From: Laburnicola sp. R22_1
Lineage: Eukaryota > Ascomycota > Dothideomycetes > Pleosporales > Didymosphaeriaceae
Assembly (NCBI GenBank): GCA_014281115.1
Contig: JACONQ010000013.1
Span: forward strand, 558,001 to 622,000
Direction of reading: 5' to 3'
DNA: 64,000 nucleotides
Shown: positions 43,711-54,463 of the stretch, piece after piece
Position numbering within the stretch: the stretch's first letter is position 1
Layout: each line of letters begins with the position of its first letter
The notes under the pieces: model-generated
The model's database searches: none
Told to the model about the DNA's origin: nothing
What the model saw: only the letters and a program-made list of their open reading frames with translations
Position numbers and translations under genes: made by a program

Positions 43711-46700
43711 TCACATCGATTTCCTCGGTCGTCCACGCCCACGCCCACTCCCACGTCCACGTCCACGGCCCGAGCCCGACCCCCTCGAAGGAACCAGCGA
43801 AGGCCGCCCAACAGGCCGCCTCAGCGGCGTCTTGGGAGCCGGCGCTGGCGCCGTAGCCGGAATCTCGTCCTCGCCATCAGACTCCGACTCCGACACATTG
43901 ACAGACTTGAAGCCCTTGTTTTGGACGCCCGCGAAGCTCGACAGTGGAGCCTTGATAGTCGTCGTGGTAGTAGTCTTGGACGACGATCCCTCGCCACTGC
44001 GCTTGGAGACGATCTTGAACTTCTTACCTTCCATAGCGGGTTTTGAGAAGAGGGAATTGGTCGACTGTGGAGGACCAATATCGGCATCAACAAGCGACGA
44101 AGAAGGAGAAGCGGCTCGCTCATGAGCCAAAGGCTCATCTGCTGCTGCTGCGAGGCCATCGATAAACCCGTTCACTGAGTCGTTATCAGAGGCCTCGTCG
44201 AGGTATTCTTCTGCAATGCCCATCTTTGCTCGCAGGTTCTCCTCAGCTTCCTTGGCAGCGGCCGCAGCACGAGCCTTTTCTTCCTCGGCCCTGCGTTGAG
44301 CTTCCAGGGCAGCCGCGGCGGACTGCGCAAGCAGAAGAGCCTCGGCGGACTGGTCGTCTTCTTCGCCTATACCGTCTTCGTCCGAGAGGTGTCCGGTGCT
44401 CTTCCGTGGCCGACCTGAAGGTCGAACCTTTGCACTTGGTTTCACAGGCATGGTCTTCCTTCGCTCAGCCCGTTCACGGTTTCGCTCGCGATTCTTCTCT
44501 CTGTTTGGATTGACAAGGCCATCCCTGAAATCCGCAGGCAGCTCGGTGGGCAAATCCTCCTCGCCCTCGTTCTTCCGAGCGAGCCAGTTCGATGCTCTGC
44601 CTGCTGAGCGACTAGCTCCAGCACCTGTATATTCTCCAAGGCCATCATCCTCCGCGTCCTCGTCGGAATCAATGGTTACTTCTTCAAATTGTTTGCGTCT
44701 GCCAGGAGGCCGTCCAACCTTGCGAGGCTGCCCATTCTCGGAGTTTCGCTTTCTAGTAGTATAACTTTCGTCCTGGTCAATGCGGTAACGGAAGGTCTTC
44801 TGGGCCTTTTCCTTCTGGACAGGCGTATTTGCGGGTTTTCTTGACGCCATGATATCAGATTGTAGAATAGTACCCGTGTCACCTGCTGGTTCTTCGCTTG
44901 ATTCTCGTTCTTGCGCAGGGGCTGGACGCTCAGGAACCGGTCTTCGCTGGATCGCCTCTAGAAGATCACTGTCCAATGCCAGCTTGACAATCTTGGATTT
45001 GCCCTTCATTCTGGCGGCCACCAGAATGAACCGATCTTCGCGCTTGGCTTCTTCAAGCAGTTTCCGTTGCACCTCTTTCTGATACTGCTTGCCGGATGTG
45101 CTCTTCGGTTCAAGACGCTGCGGTGCTTCATCTTTGTCCTTTTGTTTCTTCTTCTTTTTGCGCCGACCCGTACCCTCCTCTTGATCGACATCGTCTTCAC
45201 GATTGCGTTTCCCAAGTCGAGGTATATCTCCATTCGGATCGGGATCGGGATAATATGAATGCATACCATCGCCCGCAAAAGTGTCATCAATACCTGTAGG
45301 GACAACGTTTCCATTATGCCCGTTGAACTGGTCATTGGAAGCACCGTTCTCATTCACTGGTGAGTAAGCAATACCGTTCCGATTAGGATCGTGGTCCAAA
45401 TCCATGTAGCGAGCGTCGAACTCTGGATCGGCTTGTTTGGCTCGCTCGGCATCTGCTCGTCGATGCTCCATGGCACCATCCTCCTCGCGTACCCAGTTCA
45501 AGTTCGAGACGCTGAAATCGACGAGACACTCCACTGATCGGGGGTCTGCCACCTTTCTCGTATCGTGACCCAATAGCGTGCCCTTGGGCTCATACGAGTT
45601 CTGTCGAGGATCACTTCGGCACTTCCCTGTGTTGCAAACTCGTTTACAATGCGGACATTTCCAGGTAGGATTCTCCATGACAGTGAGCGGCATCATATCA
45701 TGTGCCCTAAATAGCGTCCCATAGCAGTACGCATAGTCACAGTTAGTACAGAAAGCCATCTTCCACTTCGGATGGCGGTGCAGACAGACGTGGCATGACT
45801 TATGCTTGCTCAGCCACTGCTTCGACTTCTTCTTGGCCGGCTTGAGCCTGCCATACTGATCGATCTGCGGTTCCTCCTCCTCGGACTCCTCAGTTTGAGG
45901 CTTTGGGTTGAAAACATCCACGAAAGGTCGGATCTTGAGCTGCTCCTGGCATACTTGCGCCAGGGTCTTTTTTCCAAGATACCTCCGCTCTTCTTGCAAC
46001 GGAAGCGGCGTCTTTTCGGTCATTTGTCCGTCGATGTCGATGATCTGAGCGCGCCATTCTTCATATCGGTGCAACAGGTCTTTCCATTTCCACTGCTCGA
46101 CCCATGTATACCCAGACTGGCATTCGCAGCTTCGGCCCATGCAATAGCAATCCATGCAGACATCGTAGGGTTCTTCCATTTCTTTGCTGTAACGGTTCTT
46201 GCAAGCCTTGCAAGTCAAAAAGCGGTTGAAAATGTTGCACCTGCAGTAGGCGCAGGTGACGTTACTATCGTACGGTATAAATTCGGGATGTTCTCGAGAC
46301 TGTTGCGCTTCGGGCGCAAACATCTCCGAGAGCAGGATGTTCTTGTACAGGTCGAACAACCTCTTGAAGTCGCGTTGAACATGGCGAATCTTTAACGAGC
46401 GCTGAATAGCTTCCGCTTGTTCACCACCCATTTCAACTTGAGCTCGCGCTGACTTGATTAACTGGGAGTATTTTAGCAGTGTATAATACACAATCGCTTT
46501 GTTCTTGTACTGCTCGTCACGGCAGACGACGCGCGAGTTCGGCAGCGCTTCAGACATGGCCAGTTCGAGTGTCTCAACGGTAGTACGATTCCAGGCGATC
46601 TTCATCGTACGAGTGCCCCGGTTCCAAACTTGGTGAGGAGCCAGAGGCGGAATCAGGATGAAATCTCCAGGGCGTTGCTCGACAACATACGTCTTGAAAG

Positions 46701-47618
46701 GGGCCTTCTTCCATGCGATAAGTTGTGCGAAATGGTTCTCGACTTCAATGTCGTGTCCCAAAACCGACAGCCAATACTCAGACACCAGATGTCGGTCCTT
46801 CATCTCGGTCATGAACCATAGCGAAGAGCCAGGCCGCTCCGGCTTGCCGTCTTCACTAACCGTCTTCGAGGCGTCCACCATAATATTCTGGCCCAGAGAT
46901 GCACACATCTCTCGGTGGGCTGGTGTATAGGTTCCCTCGTGTCCGACATAGCACATGAGATTTTGGGCGCGCATTTCTGGCGGCAGGCTGCTCATTAGAT
47001 CTCCTGCGCGGGCGATGCCTCGACCTTTCCGAAAACCCGGTTCGTCCAAAGCGCCAGGGCCACCAACCTCACCCGTGCTCTCATTGAGGTAAAAGAGGCC
47101 AGGCGGAATGTGCTCCTTCAGCTTGTCCTGCCAGACGTTTGGACAGTCGATGTCCTTGAGGTAGATGCGCTGGCGCGTCTTGTCGCGGTACCGCTCTTCG
47201 CCGTCGAAGAATTGTTCGGTAAGCTTGCCCATGTGCTTGAGGTAGTGCTTGATGGTGAGCGGCATATTCTCCCTGGACGTGAGGTTGCGCGCGTTCTCAA
47301 CTGTCGACGTGTTAGCGTTACTGCGCCAGCTCGGAGCGCATGCCACCTACTCTTGTCGCCGAGATTGTCGCGCAGCCACGACGGCGTGAAGGTCCACGGG
47401 TCCAGCACCTCCTCGAAGCCATCAATGACGAGCGGCTTGCCTCCGATTATGACATGCAGGAGCACAAGCTTTTCGAACTGCTCCATGCCATTGTTGGCGA
47501 TCATCTCGTAGGATATGCGGTCCGCATATTGGAAGTTGTCGGCCGTCTCTACGAAGGTTCGCACATCGAAGTCAGGTGGAATGGGCTCAAAAGAGGCCCT
47601 GGGGCGCGCCGCCGGCAT
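43711..47618 (-). CDS. JmjC-domain protein with CXXC-type zinc finger and AT-hooks
   Basis: Large nuclear protein, 1285 residues from two exons (47618-47351, 47300-43711). The JmjC domain spans about residues 80-330. Iron ligands are visible as HRE in YTPAHREMCAS (about 218) and the distal histidine in PPLAPHQVWNRG (about 312), so demethylase-type activity on histone lysine is plausible. A cysteine cluster follows (CAYCRCNIF, CKAC, CMDCYCMGRSCEC; about 440-490). Next comes a zf-4CXXC_R1 (CDCA7-like) finger, CHVCLHRHPKWKMAFCTNCDYAYC to CNTGKC, at about 600-675. The C-terminal half is disordered and charged, with several AT-hook-like cores (GRPPGRR, GRPRKS, VGRPS, RGRGRPRKS at the end). The architecture combines a chromatin-reading DNA part with an enzyme. 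Divergent from COQ2, 337 bp apart. Confidence 0.88.
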
Positions 47619-47955
47619 GTTGAAGCTTGTAGCGGCGCATGCAAGACGGGCGGGGCAGCTGTCGCGCGAAGTGTAGCCACGCACTGATGTGTGATGTGGG
47701 AGGGGAGGCAGGTGTCTGAATCGCAGGGCGATCGGGACGTCGAGGGGACGGCCGAGGGGAGCAGAAGCAGGCACCGAGAGGGTGGCGACGCGAACGGTGG
47801 TGTCGGTGTTGTGGAGACGTGAGCGCGCTCGACGCTAAAGTCGAAGGCTGGGCAGGAGCTCGACGGGGGGCTGGAGCTTCGGCGGGCCACGTGATCGGGC
47901 GGGTCGACATCAGGACCGGCGCAACCTTCAGCTTCCATTCCATAAATCGACAGCT
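47619..47955. other. Divergent promoter, JmjC / COQ2
   Basis: Region of 337 bp between start codons on opposite strands; likely a shared promoter region. Frames overlapping it (for example 47118-47774, -) run through from the JmjC first exon and lack support upstream of 47618. Confidence 0.6.
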
Positions 47956-49248
47956 ATGGCGCTGCTTCGACCTACGCGGCTTCAAAGCCCGTCTCTTGGC
48001 CTTCAATCTATATACACATCATCCAGAACAAGATGGAGACCATTTTACACAGCAACCCCTACCTGGTCACGGCACAACATCTCCTTCACCCCTGCCACAT
48101 CGAGACGCCAGTCACGAGTAGGACCTCTACTATCTCTACCAAAAGCCAACACTCTCCATCCGCAGTACCCAAATCCACTACCATCCCGACTCCACTCCTC
48201 GACCCCCCTAACAACAACAACAACAACCACCCAAGGCCCGCCTCCCAATCCCAAGCCGCTCCCCGCCTACGCACCACCAACAACCGGCCTCCTCTCCTAC
48301 CTCCCCAAACCCATCGTCCCCTACGCCGAGCTCATCCGACTCAACAGCCCCACAGGAACCTACTACCTCTTCTTCCCCTGCCTCTTCAGCACCCTCATCG
48401 CCGCCACCCTGGCCACCCCCCTAGCACCCCCCTCCACCGTCCTCAGCACAGCCGGCCTCTTCCTCGCCGGCGCCCTAGTCATGCGCGGCGCCGGCTGCAC
48501 AATCAACGACCTCTGGGACCGCAACTTAGACCCGCACGTCTCACGCACGCGCCTCCGCCCCCTCGCCCGGAAAGCCATCACCCCCCGCGCAGCCCTCGTC
48601 TTCACCGGCGGGCAGCTCCTCACCGGCTTGGCGGTCCTGCTATCCTTGCCGTTCGAATGCTTCTGGTATGCGACGCCGTCGCTGCTGCTCGTCGCGTCGT
48701 ACCCGCTCGCCAAACGCGTGACCAATTACCCGCAGTTCGTGCTCGGGCTCACCTTCTCCTGGGGCGCGATGATGGGCTTCCCCGCGCTGGGCGTCGACCT
48801 TCTGGCGGATCGGGCGGCATTGGCGGCTGCGGCGTGTCTTTATGGGAGCAATGTTGCGTGGACAGTGCTCTACGATATGATCTACGCGCACATGGATATC
48901 AAGGACGACGCAAAAGCCGGCATCAAGAGCATAGCGTTGAAGCATGACAAGGAGACAAAGGCCGTGCTTACCGGTCTAGCCGCCGTGCAACTAAGTCTCC
49001 TGGCTGCTGCGGGGGTTGCTGCGGGAATGGGGCCCGTCTTCTTCGTCGGTGGCTGTGGGAGCGCGGCCCTCACGCTCGGGACGATGATATGGAGGGTTCA
49101 GCTCAAGGATGTTAAGAATTGTTGGTGGTGGTTTAAAAATGGTGCGTGGTTCACGGGGGGTGGGATCGCGCTTGGGCTTACGGGCGAATATCTCGCTCAG
49201 TACCTGGGCTGGTATGATGATGATGAGAGCAAGAGTGAGGAAACTTGA
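47956..49248 (+). CDS. COQ2: 4-hydroxybenzoate polyprenyltransferase, mitochondrial
   Basis: UbiA-family enzyme of the inner mitochondrial membrane that attaches the polyprenyl tail to 4-hydroxybenzoate in ubiquinone synthesis. Single exon, 430 residues. The first 90 residues are arginine-, serine- and threonine-rich without acidic residues, a mitochondrial presequence. The first aspartate-rich motif is NDLWDRNLD (residues 184-192) and the second YDMIYAHMDIKDD (about 306-318), both needed for magnesium and diphosphate binding. Several membrane helices surround them (for example FLAGALVMRGAGCTI, LLTGLAVLLSLPF). The C-terminal tail (YDDDESKSEET) is hydrophilic. No sign of damage. Confidence 0.94.
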   Translation: MALLRPTRLQSPSLGLQSIYTSSRTRWRPFYTATPTWSRHNISFTPATSRRQSRVGPLLSLPKANTLHPQYPNPLPSRLHSSTPLTTTTTTTQGPPPNPKPLPAYAPPTTGLLSYLPKPIVPYAELIRLNSPTGTYYLFFPCLFSTLIAATLATPLAPPSTVLSTAGLFLAGALVMRGAGCTINDLWDRNLDPHVSRTRLRPLARKAITPRAALVFTGGQLLTGLAVLLSLPFECFWYATPSLLLVASYPLAKRVTNYPQFVLGLTFSWGAMMGFPALGVDLLADRAALAAAACLYGSNVAWTVLYDMIYAHMDIKDDAKAGIKSIALKHDKETKAVLTGLAAVQLSLLAAAGVAAGMGPVFFVGGCGSAALTLGTMIWRVQLKDVKNCWWWFKNGAWFTGGGIALGLTGEYLAQYLGWYDDDESKSEET

Positions 49249-50011
49249 GGTTGCAGGTGTCGGTTTGAAGACTTCGGCCCAGACAAGTGTCTCTAGATCT
49301 CGTCTGGTGCATGTTAACAGCACTTGTAGAACACACATGTACATCTAGAAATATAATATCTCTCCACATCAATGCATGCAGGAGATTCAAGATTAAGTAA
49401 ATATTCTCAATATTACCATCTATTCATCAGCAAGTTGACTCAGTTGAAACAATCCCCTCCCCTTCGCCACATACGATTTTAACAATTATACCAATGCGAG
49501 TGCCGGCTAGCAGCGCGTAAACTACTCGTCGGGCGATCCATAGGCAAGGACACGGTAACAATACTATGATAGGATGCTTACCTACGTAGAGAGTGAGAAG
49601 TTTTAAGTCTATATAGGTTAGAGAAGAAGGCGAGTTTGAAGTGTATAGTGTATTATATAAGCTAGCGTTAGATATAGCGAGACATGTTGATATGCGGGAC
49701 TTTGATGCGAGTACGTGATATATCGGTTGGAGATATTCCTGTTGACGGGAGTATCTTCTTCCAGATGCAGAACTAATCGAACAGACAGCTGGGCATTAAA
49801 GAACACGCATGCACAGATGTACCAACAAGAACCCGACAGCAACAGTCACCAAGCTCACCATGAAAAAAAAAGTCTGGCGGGTATGAACCATTCATTCGGA
49901 TATCATTCCAGCTTTTCGCTCTGAATATAGAAAAGCAGCTACTCAGCACCCCGCCGGAACGCCATCCTTTTATGCATAGCCTCATCACTCGTCCTCCAAA
50001 CACGCACCACT
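49249..50011. other. Intergenic
   Basis: Convergent 3' regions of COQ2 and eL31, moderately AT-rich. No gene supported; 60-75-codon frames here have no motif. Confidence 0.6.
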
Positions 50012-50648
50012 CTACGCGTCCTCGACGACGGTGGTCTGGAGGCCCTTGGGGTCCTTCACGTTGACGGCCTGGACGTACGAGTACAGCTTCTCCTTAGCGC
50101 CCTCCTCGTCGTTACGCTTGCGGGAGATGCGGACGCGCAGGCGGTACGGAACGCCCTTGATGCCGGATTCCCAGACCTTCTTGTTCAACTGGGGGTCTAG
50201 GCGGACGTCCTTGGTGCCCTGGTCGCTTGTCAGCTCGTTGTTTTGCGTCATACAATGGAATGAATCGCAAGGCTCTTACGAGCAGCATACGTTCAAATTC
50301 CAGGATGGGCCAACGTACCATGGCCTTCTCAGCGAAAGCGCGGATCTCCTTGATAGCCCTGGGGGCCCTCTTCTTGAAGGAGACACCATGAACCTGTTCA
50401 TTCCCAAAGTATCAGCCATCCGTATATCTCGAACAGTCTTCCGCCCTACCTACACATTCACGCCCGTCGCATGCTTGTTGCATACGACCGAGTGCGAATG
50501 TGCAGTATTGCTGGACTTCACAAAACTGAACTCAACATACTCGCTTGTGCATGTGGATCGTGTATTCGCGCGCGACGACGTCGGCGATGGCGCTGCGAGT
50601 GGCTTTGCCGGTGGGCTTCTTGCCGCTGTTCTTGGCTGCGCTGGACAT
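50012..50648 (-). CDS. RPL31: 60S ribosomal protein eL31
   Basis: Large-subunit ribosomal protein. Exons 50648-50541, 50393-50319 and 50218-50012 join to 390 nt (129 residues). Recognisable parts: [31 protein letters not shown] at the start (split), [54 protein letters not shown] and VVEDA at the end. The short basic extension before AREYTI is usual. The start is the ATG at 50648. Introns of 147 and 100 nt are longer than those of the neighbours, as common in ribosomal protein genes. Confidence 0.94.
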
Positions 50649-51257
50649 TTCTGCAGAGCGTGGTGTCAGCAACGTGAAGTAAGAAGAGCGGACCGAGGCT
50701 GGTCACAATTGAACTTGGGGCGCCAATGCGCAGGGCTTTGATAGGAGGGGCAGGTCTTACTGAATGATTCCGCTGGAGGTTAGTGGTGGAGAGGTGACGT
50801 GCGGCTTGAAGCTGAGGATCGTGGAAGGACGGCCGTCGACAATTCTATTTCGATTTGCGTGTGTGCCAAGAGCTTAAAACGCTAGTCACTAAGCGAGCGT
50901 AGCCCTAGCGTGGATTGTGCATGAGACCGCACCATGCAAAAGCAGCTTTTTGCAGTATACATTTTGAACAACAGTCAATGGACAAGAATACTATCGTATG
51001 GCCAGTCGATGAAAATACCATCACGTAACATTCGAGACGAATCGGGTTGCCATACGGGCCACTTTGCTGTCCTGAGTCCTGAGCCGCCTAAACAATAAGA
51101 ACCCAATGACGCTGTGTACAGTAACAGTTTGCAATAGTTTCTACGTAGGGTATATATGCCATCCAAGCACGCTTTTGATCGATATCTTTTCCATCGCGCC
51201 TGCAAATGCCAAAGTCAAGTCGTTCTTCATCCATACTTCCGTGCAGGGGGTAGAGGA
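50649..51257. other. Intergenic
   Basis: Promoter of eL31 and 3' flank of the RING/CHY gene. No additional gene is supported. Confidence 0.6.
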
Positions 51258-53724
51258 CTATCGGTGCCCTGGGAGGTCGATATCGTTGTCATCATCATCG
51301 CCGTCTCCGTCGTCGTCATCCTCTTCGTGATCCTCTTCGCTTTCATCAGTGCTACTTTCATCGTCGTCGTCGGCGCCTTCCTCGCCGCCAGAGAGGAACC
51401 GGTCAAGCCGTCCACCATCCTCGCCCCAAAACTGCATACCATCCACATCGTGATCCTCGGCCAAGTCCAGGGCTGGGATTTGGTCAATAGAAGCATTCAG
51501 ATAATTGCGCAGAGGTGTGATGGATCGATTGAAGCGTTCCAGGACATACTGCGGCAGGGAAGGCAGCTGGACTGTTGTACCGTCTGTTGCACGAATTTCA
51601 CGGCGCTCCTCGTCGAGATCAATGATGGGCACGGCCTCATTAGGTATTTCGCCGGTCGGATTGAGATAGTGGTCGAACGAACGGCGGACCCGCTCTAATA
51701 AGTCGTAAGGGTCCGGCATCTGTGGCATCTGCGGCATTTGTGGCATGCCTGGGAGTTGTGGCATTCCCGGAAATTGGGGCATCTGAAATGGAAAGGACGG
51801 CAGCTGTCCTGATTGTGGCATTCCCGGGAATTGCGGCATCTGGAAAGTAAAAGATGGCAGTTGGCCCGGGAGCCATGTCTGCTCCGGTTCGTCAGGCTGA
51901 AAATAGTAACGCGGAGAGCGGAGAGGCAGAGAAGCAGGGGAGCTAATGCTGATTGGTGATCTGGCTCCACGATTATCATCTTCCTCGGCGTCTAGAATCG
52001 CGTTGGCAGTCTGCTCGCTCTCTGGCCCGTTCAAAATGCGAAGCTCGTTAGTGTTGTACGAGTCACAGGTATTGCATTTATTTCCCAGCCAATGATACTT
52101 GACGGACGACTTGGCGGCGCAGTCGTTGCATTGAATGATTGCTCTTGTATTGACAAATTGCTCAGGCATCGGCTGGCTCTCGATTGCCTGTGTCAATTTC
52201 TGCCACTGCAGCTCCATGTTGACAGCGCTCTTCTTGCATGTCGGGCATTTATATGCAGTTTCCATGTACTGATTGTAACACTCTTTGTGCAGGTAGTGAC
52301 CGCATGGCATGGACACAACAGCCGTTGACGAATTGAACAGGTACTCTCCGCATATGGGGCAATCGCAGTCGGTGGCGCGCTCGATGCACTTATGGGTCGT
52401 GGCAAAAGCTATGGATATGCACACATTACAGGTCTAAGACATGTCAGGCTGGACGAACAAACGGCAGCGCCAAACTTACCTTGCAATGCACATAGTCTTT
52501 GCCCAGTCCTTCTCCTCGTCGGCAGATACCGCAATCGGTGCAGTGGTATATCTTCTTGCTGCTATTGTTGTCCCACAACTTGCAGATATTGCAGTAGTAA
52601 CATGCCGACTGTGTTCCACACTGGGCACAGTACTCGGCAGCCTTCTGAGGGGTGCCACATGCCATGCAGAGCATATTTTGTGTCTTCTTCCGGTCCAAAT
52701 TGTGGTCTTCCTCGGCATCATGACAATGGCGGCAGGTGTACCACCGCCGACATTCGTAGCATTGCACCTTCACGTTGCGCTTGTAGTGCTGGCAGCCAAA
52801 TGGCGCGTCCTGCTCGAAGGCGTCGCCGTCCTCATCCTCGATGGAGGTAGGATGAGTAGGATGAGGCCGGCATGTAGGCTCCGTGTCTCCGGGTCGCAGG
52901 TTGAAAGGGTTCTCCGAGTCGATTTCGGAGGCGGCAGAGAGGGGTGACGAGTATTGGGCATCGGAGAAGACGGACTGGCTGGACGTGGGCGTAAACGGGC
53001 GGTCGTGCGAGACGAAGCTGCTGGGCGAAGTCGGGCGCAGGTAGTTGTAACGCTCCGTCATCAGGGTATGCATCAGGCGGGCTTTGTTCTCGTCGCCAGT
53101 GCTCATGTTGCGGATCTCGTGGATACGAGCCCGCAGATGGCGCATGCCGTCGTCTGCAGGCAGCGACTCGGACATGGTGGGCGCATTCTGTTCACCTGCG
53201 GCTGGCGCTGCGCCGGCACTGGCGAGGCTGGCTGCGTGCGTTGCGGCATGCGGAGCGGCGGGGTTGAGGCGCCGGAGCTGCACTTCGAGGGCGTGCGAGG
53301 GATTCGCAGACATGGCTGCATCGCCAGGTATGTCGATGGGTGCGCTCGGCGCTGTGGTGCGGCGCATCAAGCCCAGCAGTGGCGGGTGATGCAACGCCCC
53401 GTCATTTTCGTGCCGCAGCTCGTCGCCAGCGACTGCTGAGTGCGCACGACGAACAATGGAGGCATCGTGGCGGCGAGCGTCTAGCGGAGTGGAGCTCCCG
53501 CTGCCCTCCAGCTGGATGTCGTCGTCGAGCGTCGTTGCGTGGCCGCCACGCGGGCTGGCGCTGGAGGAAGACTCATCAAAAGACGCGCTGCGGTTGGCAT
53601 GTGATAGTCGTGGGAGCCGACGTCCCTCGCCTTCGTCCCCGCCTGCACGGTTGGGCGCAGCGCTGGAGAAGCGGCGTGCTTGACGGACTACGGGGCCAAT
53701 AATGAAGGAAGAAAATAGACTCAT
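51258..53724 (-). CDS. CHY- and RING-finger E3 ubiquitin ligase (RCHY1-like)
   Basis: Two exons (53724-52480, 52433-51258) give 806 residues. The N-terminal 300 residues are disordered, alanine- and serine-rich. The CHY zinc finger begins at FGCQHYKRNVKVQC and runs on through CRRWYTCRHCHD to CMACGTPQKAAEYC. A CTCHY-type block follows (CYYCNICKLWD, CTDCGICRRGEG). The RING-H2 finger is CPICGEYLFN ... MPCGHYLHKECYNQYM ... CPTC. A zinc-ribbon block follows (CNDC, CNTCDSYNT). This order matches the Pirh2/RCHY1 family. C-terminal of that come repeats of MPQFPGMPQ and MPQMPQ (about 600-650) and a long acidic tail (DDDD and EEDHEEDDDDGDGDDDD). Those parts are fungus-specific. Predicted cytosolic or nuclear ubiquitin ligase; substrates unknown. 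Confidence 0.9.
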
Positions 53725-54463
53725 GAGGGCATGCTGTGCAGGAGGAGAGCGGAGGCGTCAGGAAAAAACCAGTCGACGTCTCGTGCAAAAGGCCTGGTCC
53801 ACCGCCACTCTCATCAGCCGCGGCCACTCTTGGGGTGAAAGGGCACCAAGAGGCTCGTGGGACCGATGATCTGCAACGAGGGACCGTGTCATAGAGTGAT
53901 CGGACGATCGAGGAGCTAAGCGCCACTGTCACCAGATAGAACCAACAACCCTTCGTTTGAACTTTGGATAGACATCGCTTCCATTGTTTTGGCCTGTATA
54001 CGGCCCGATATGCACGTGGCAACTAGATTATACACTGAAGTATTGCAACCGCACCCGGCTCCCATGCTTTTGACCATTCCCGGATTTGCTCAGACCCAGA
54101 CCCAATTCCGGTACTTATACTCCATTATCCCACGGCTAGCCATCGCAAACCGAGCTATTAACCCCCAACCCACAGCCATGCAAATGCCCAAGGACGCATC
54201 GAAACAGAAATCGCTAATAGTGGTATCTGAAAAGCAAAACAAGAATCGGGCGTTGACATCGTAATCATGCAACAAAAGAAAAAAAAGAAATGGGGGAATA
54301 AGATCCACTGCGGCCGTCAGCTTCTGCGCCTGATGTGCTTGCATACCACAACTGAGGGTACAACGAGGCCGTGAGAGTGTGTCGGGATATACAGCGAGTA
54401 TTCAAAAAGATCCAAATGCACCATGCTACAGTCCAGAGGGCGCCTTAATCGGCATATGCCCAT
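53725..54463. other. Intergenic
   Basis: Promoter of the CHY/RING gene plus 3' flank of the RasGEF gene. Frames at 53989-54264 and 54090-54344 have no motif. Confidence 0.6.
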
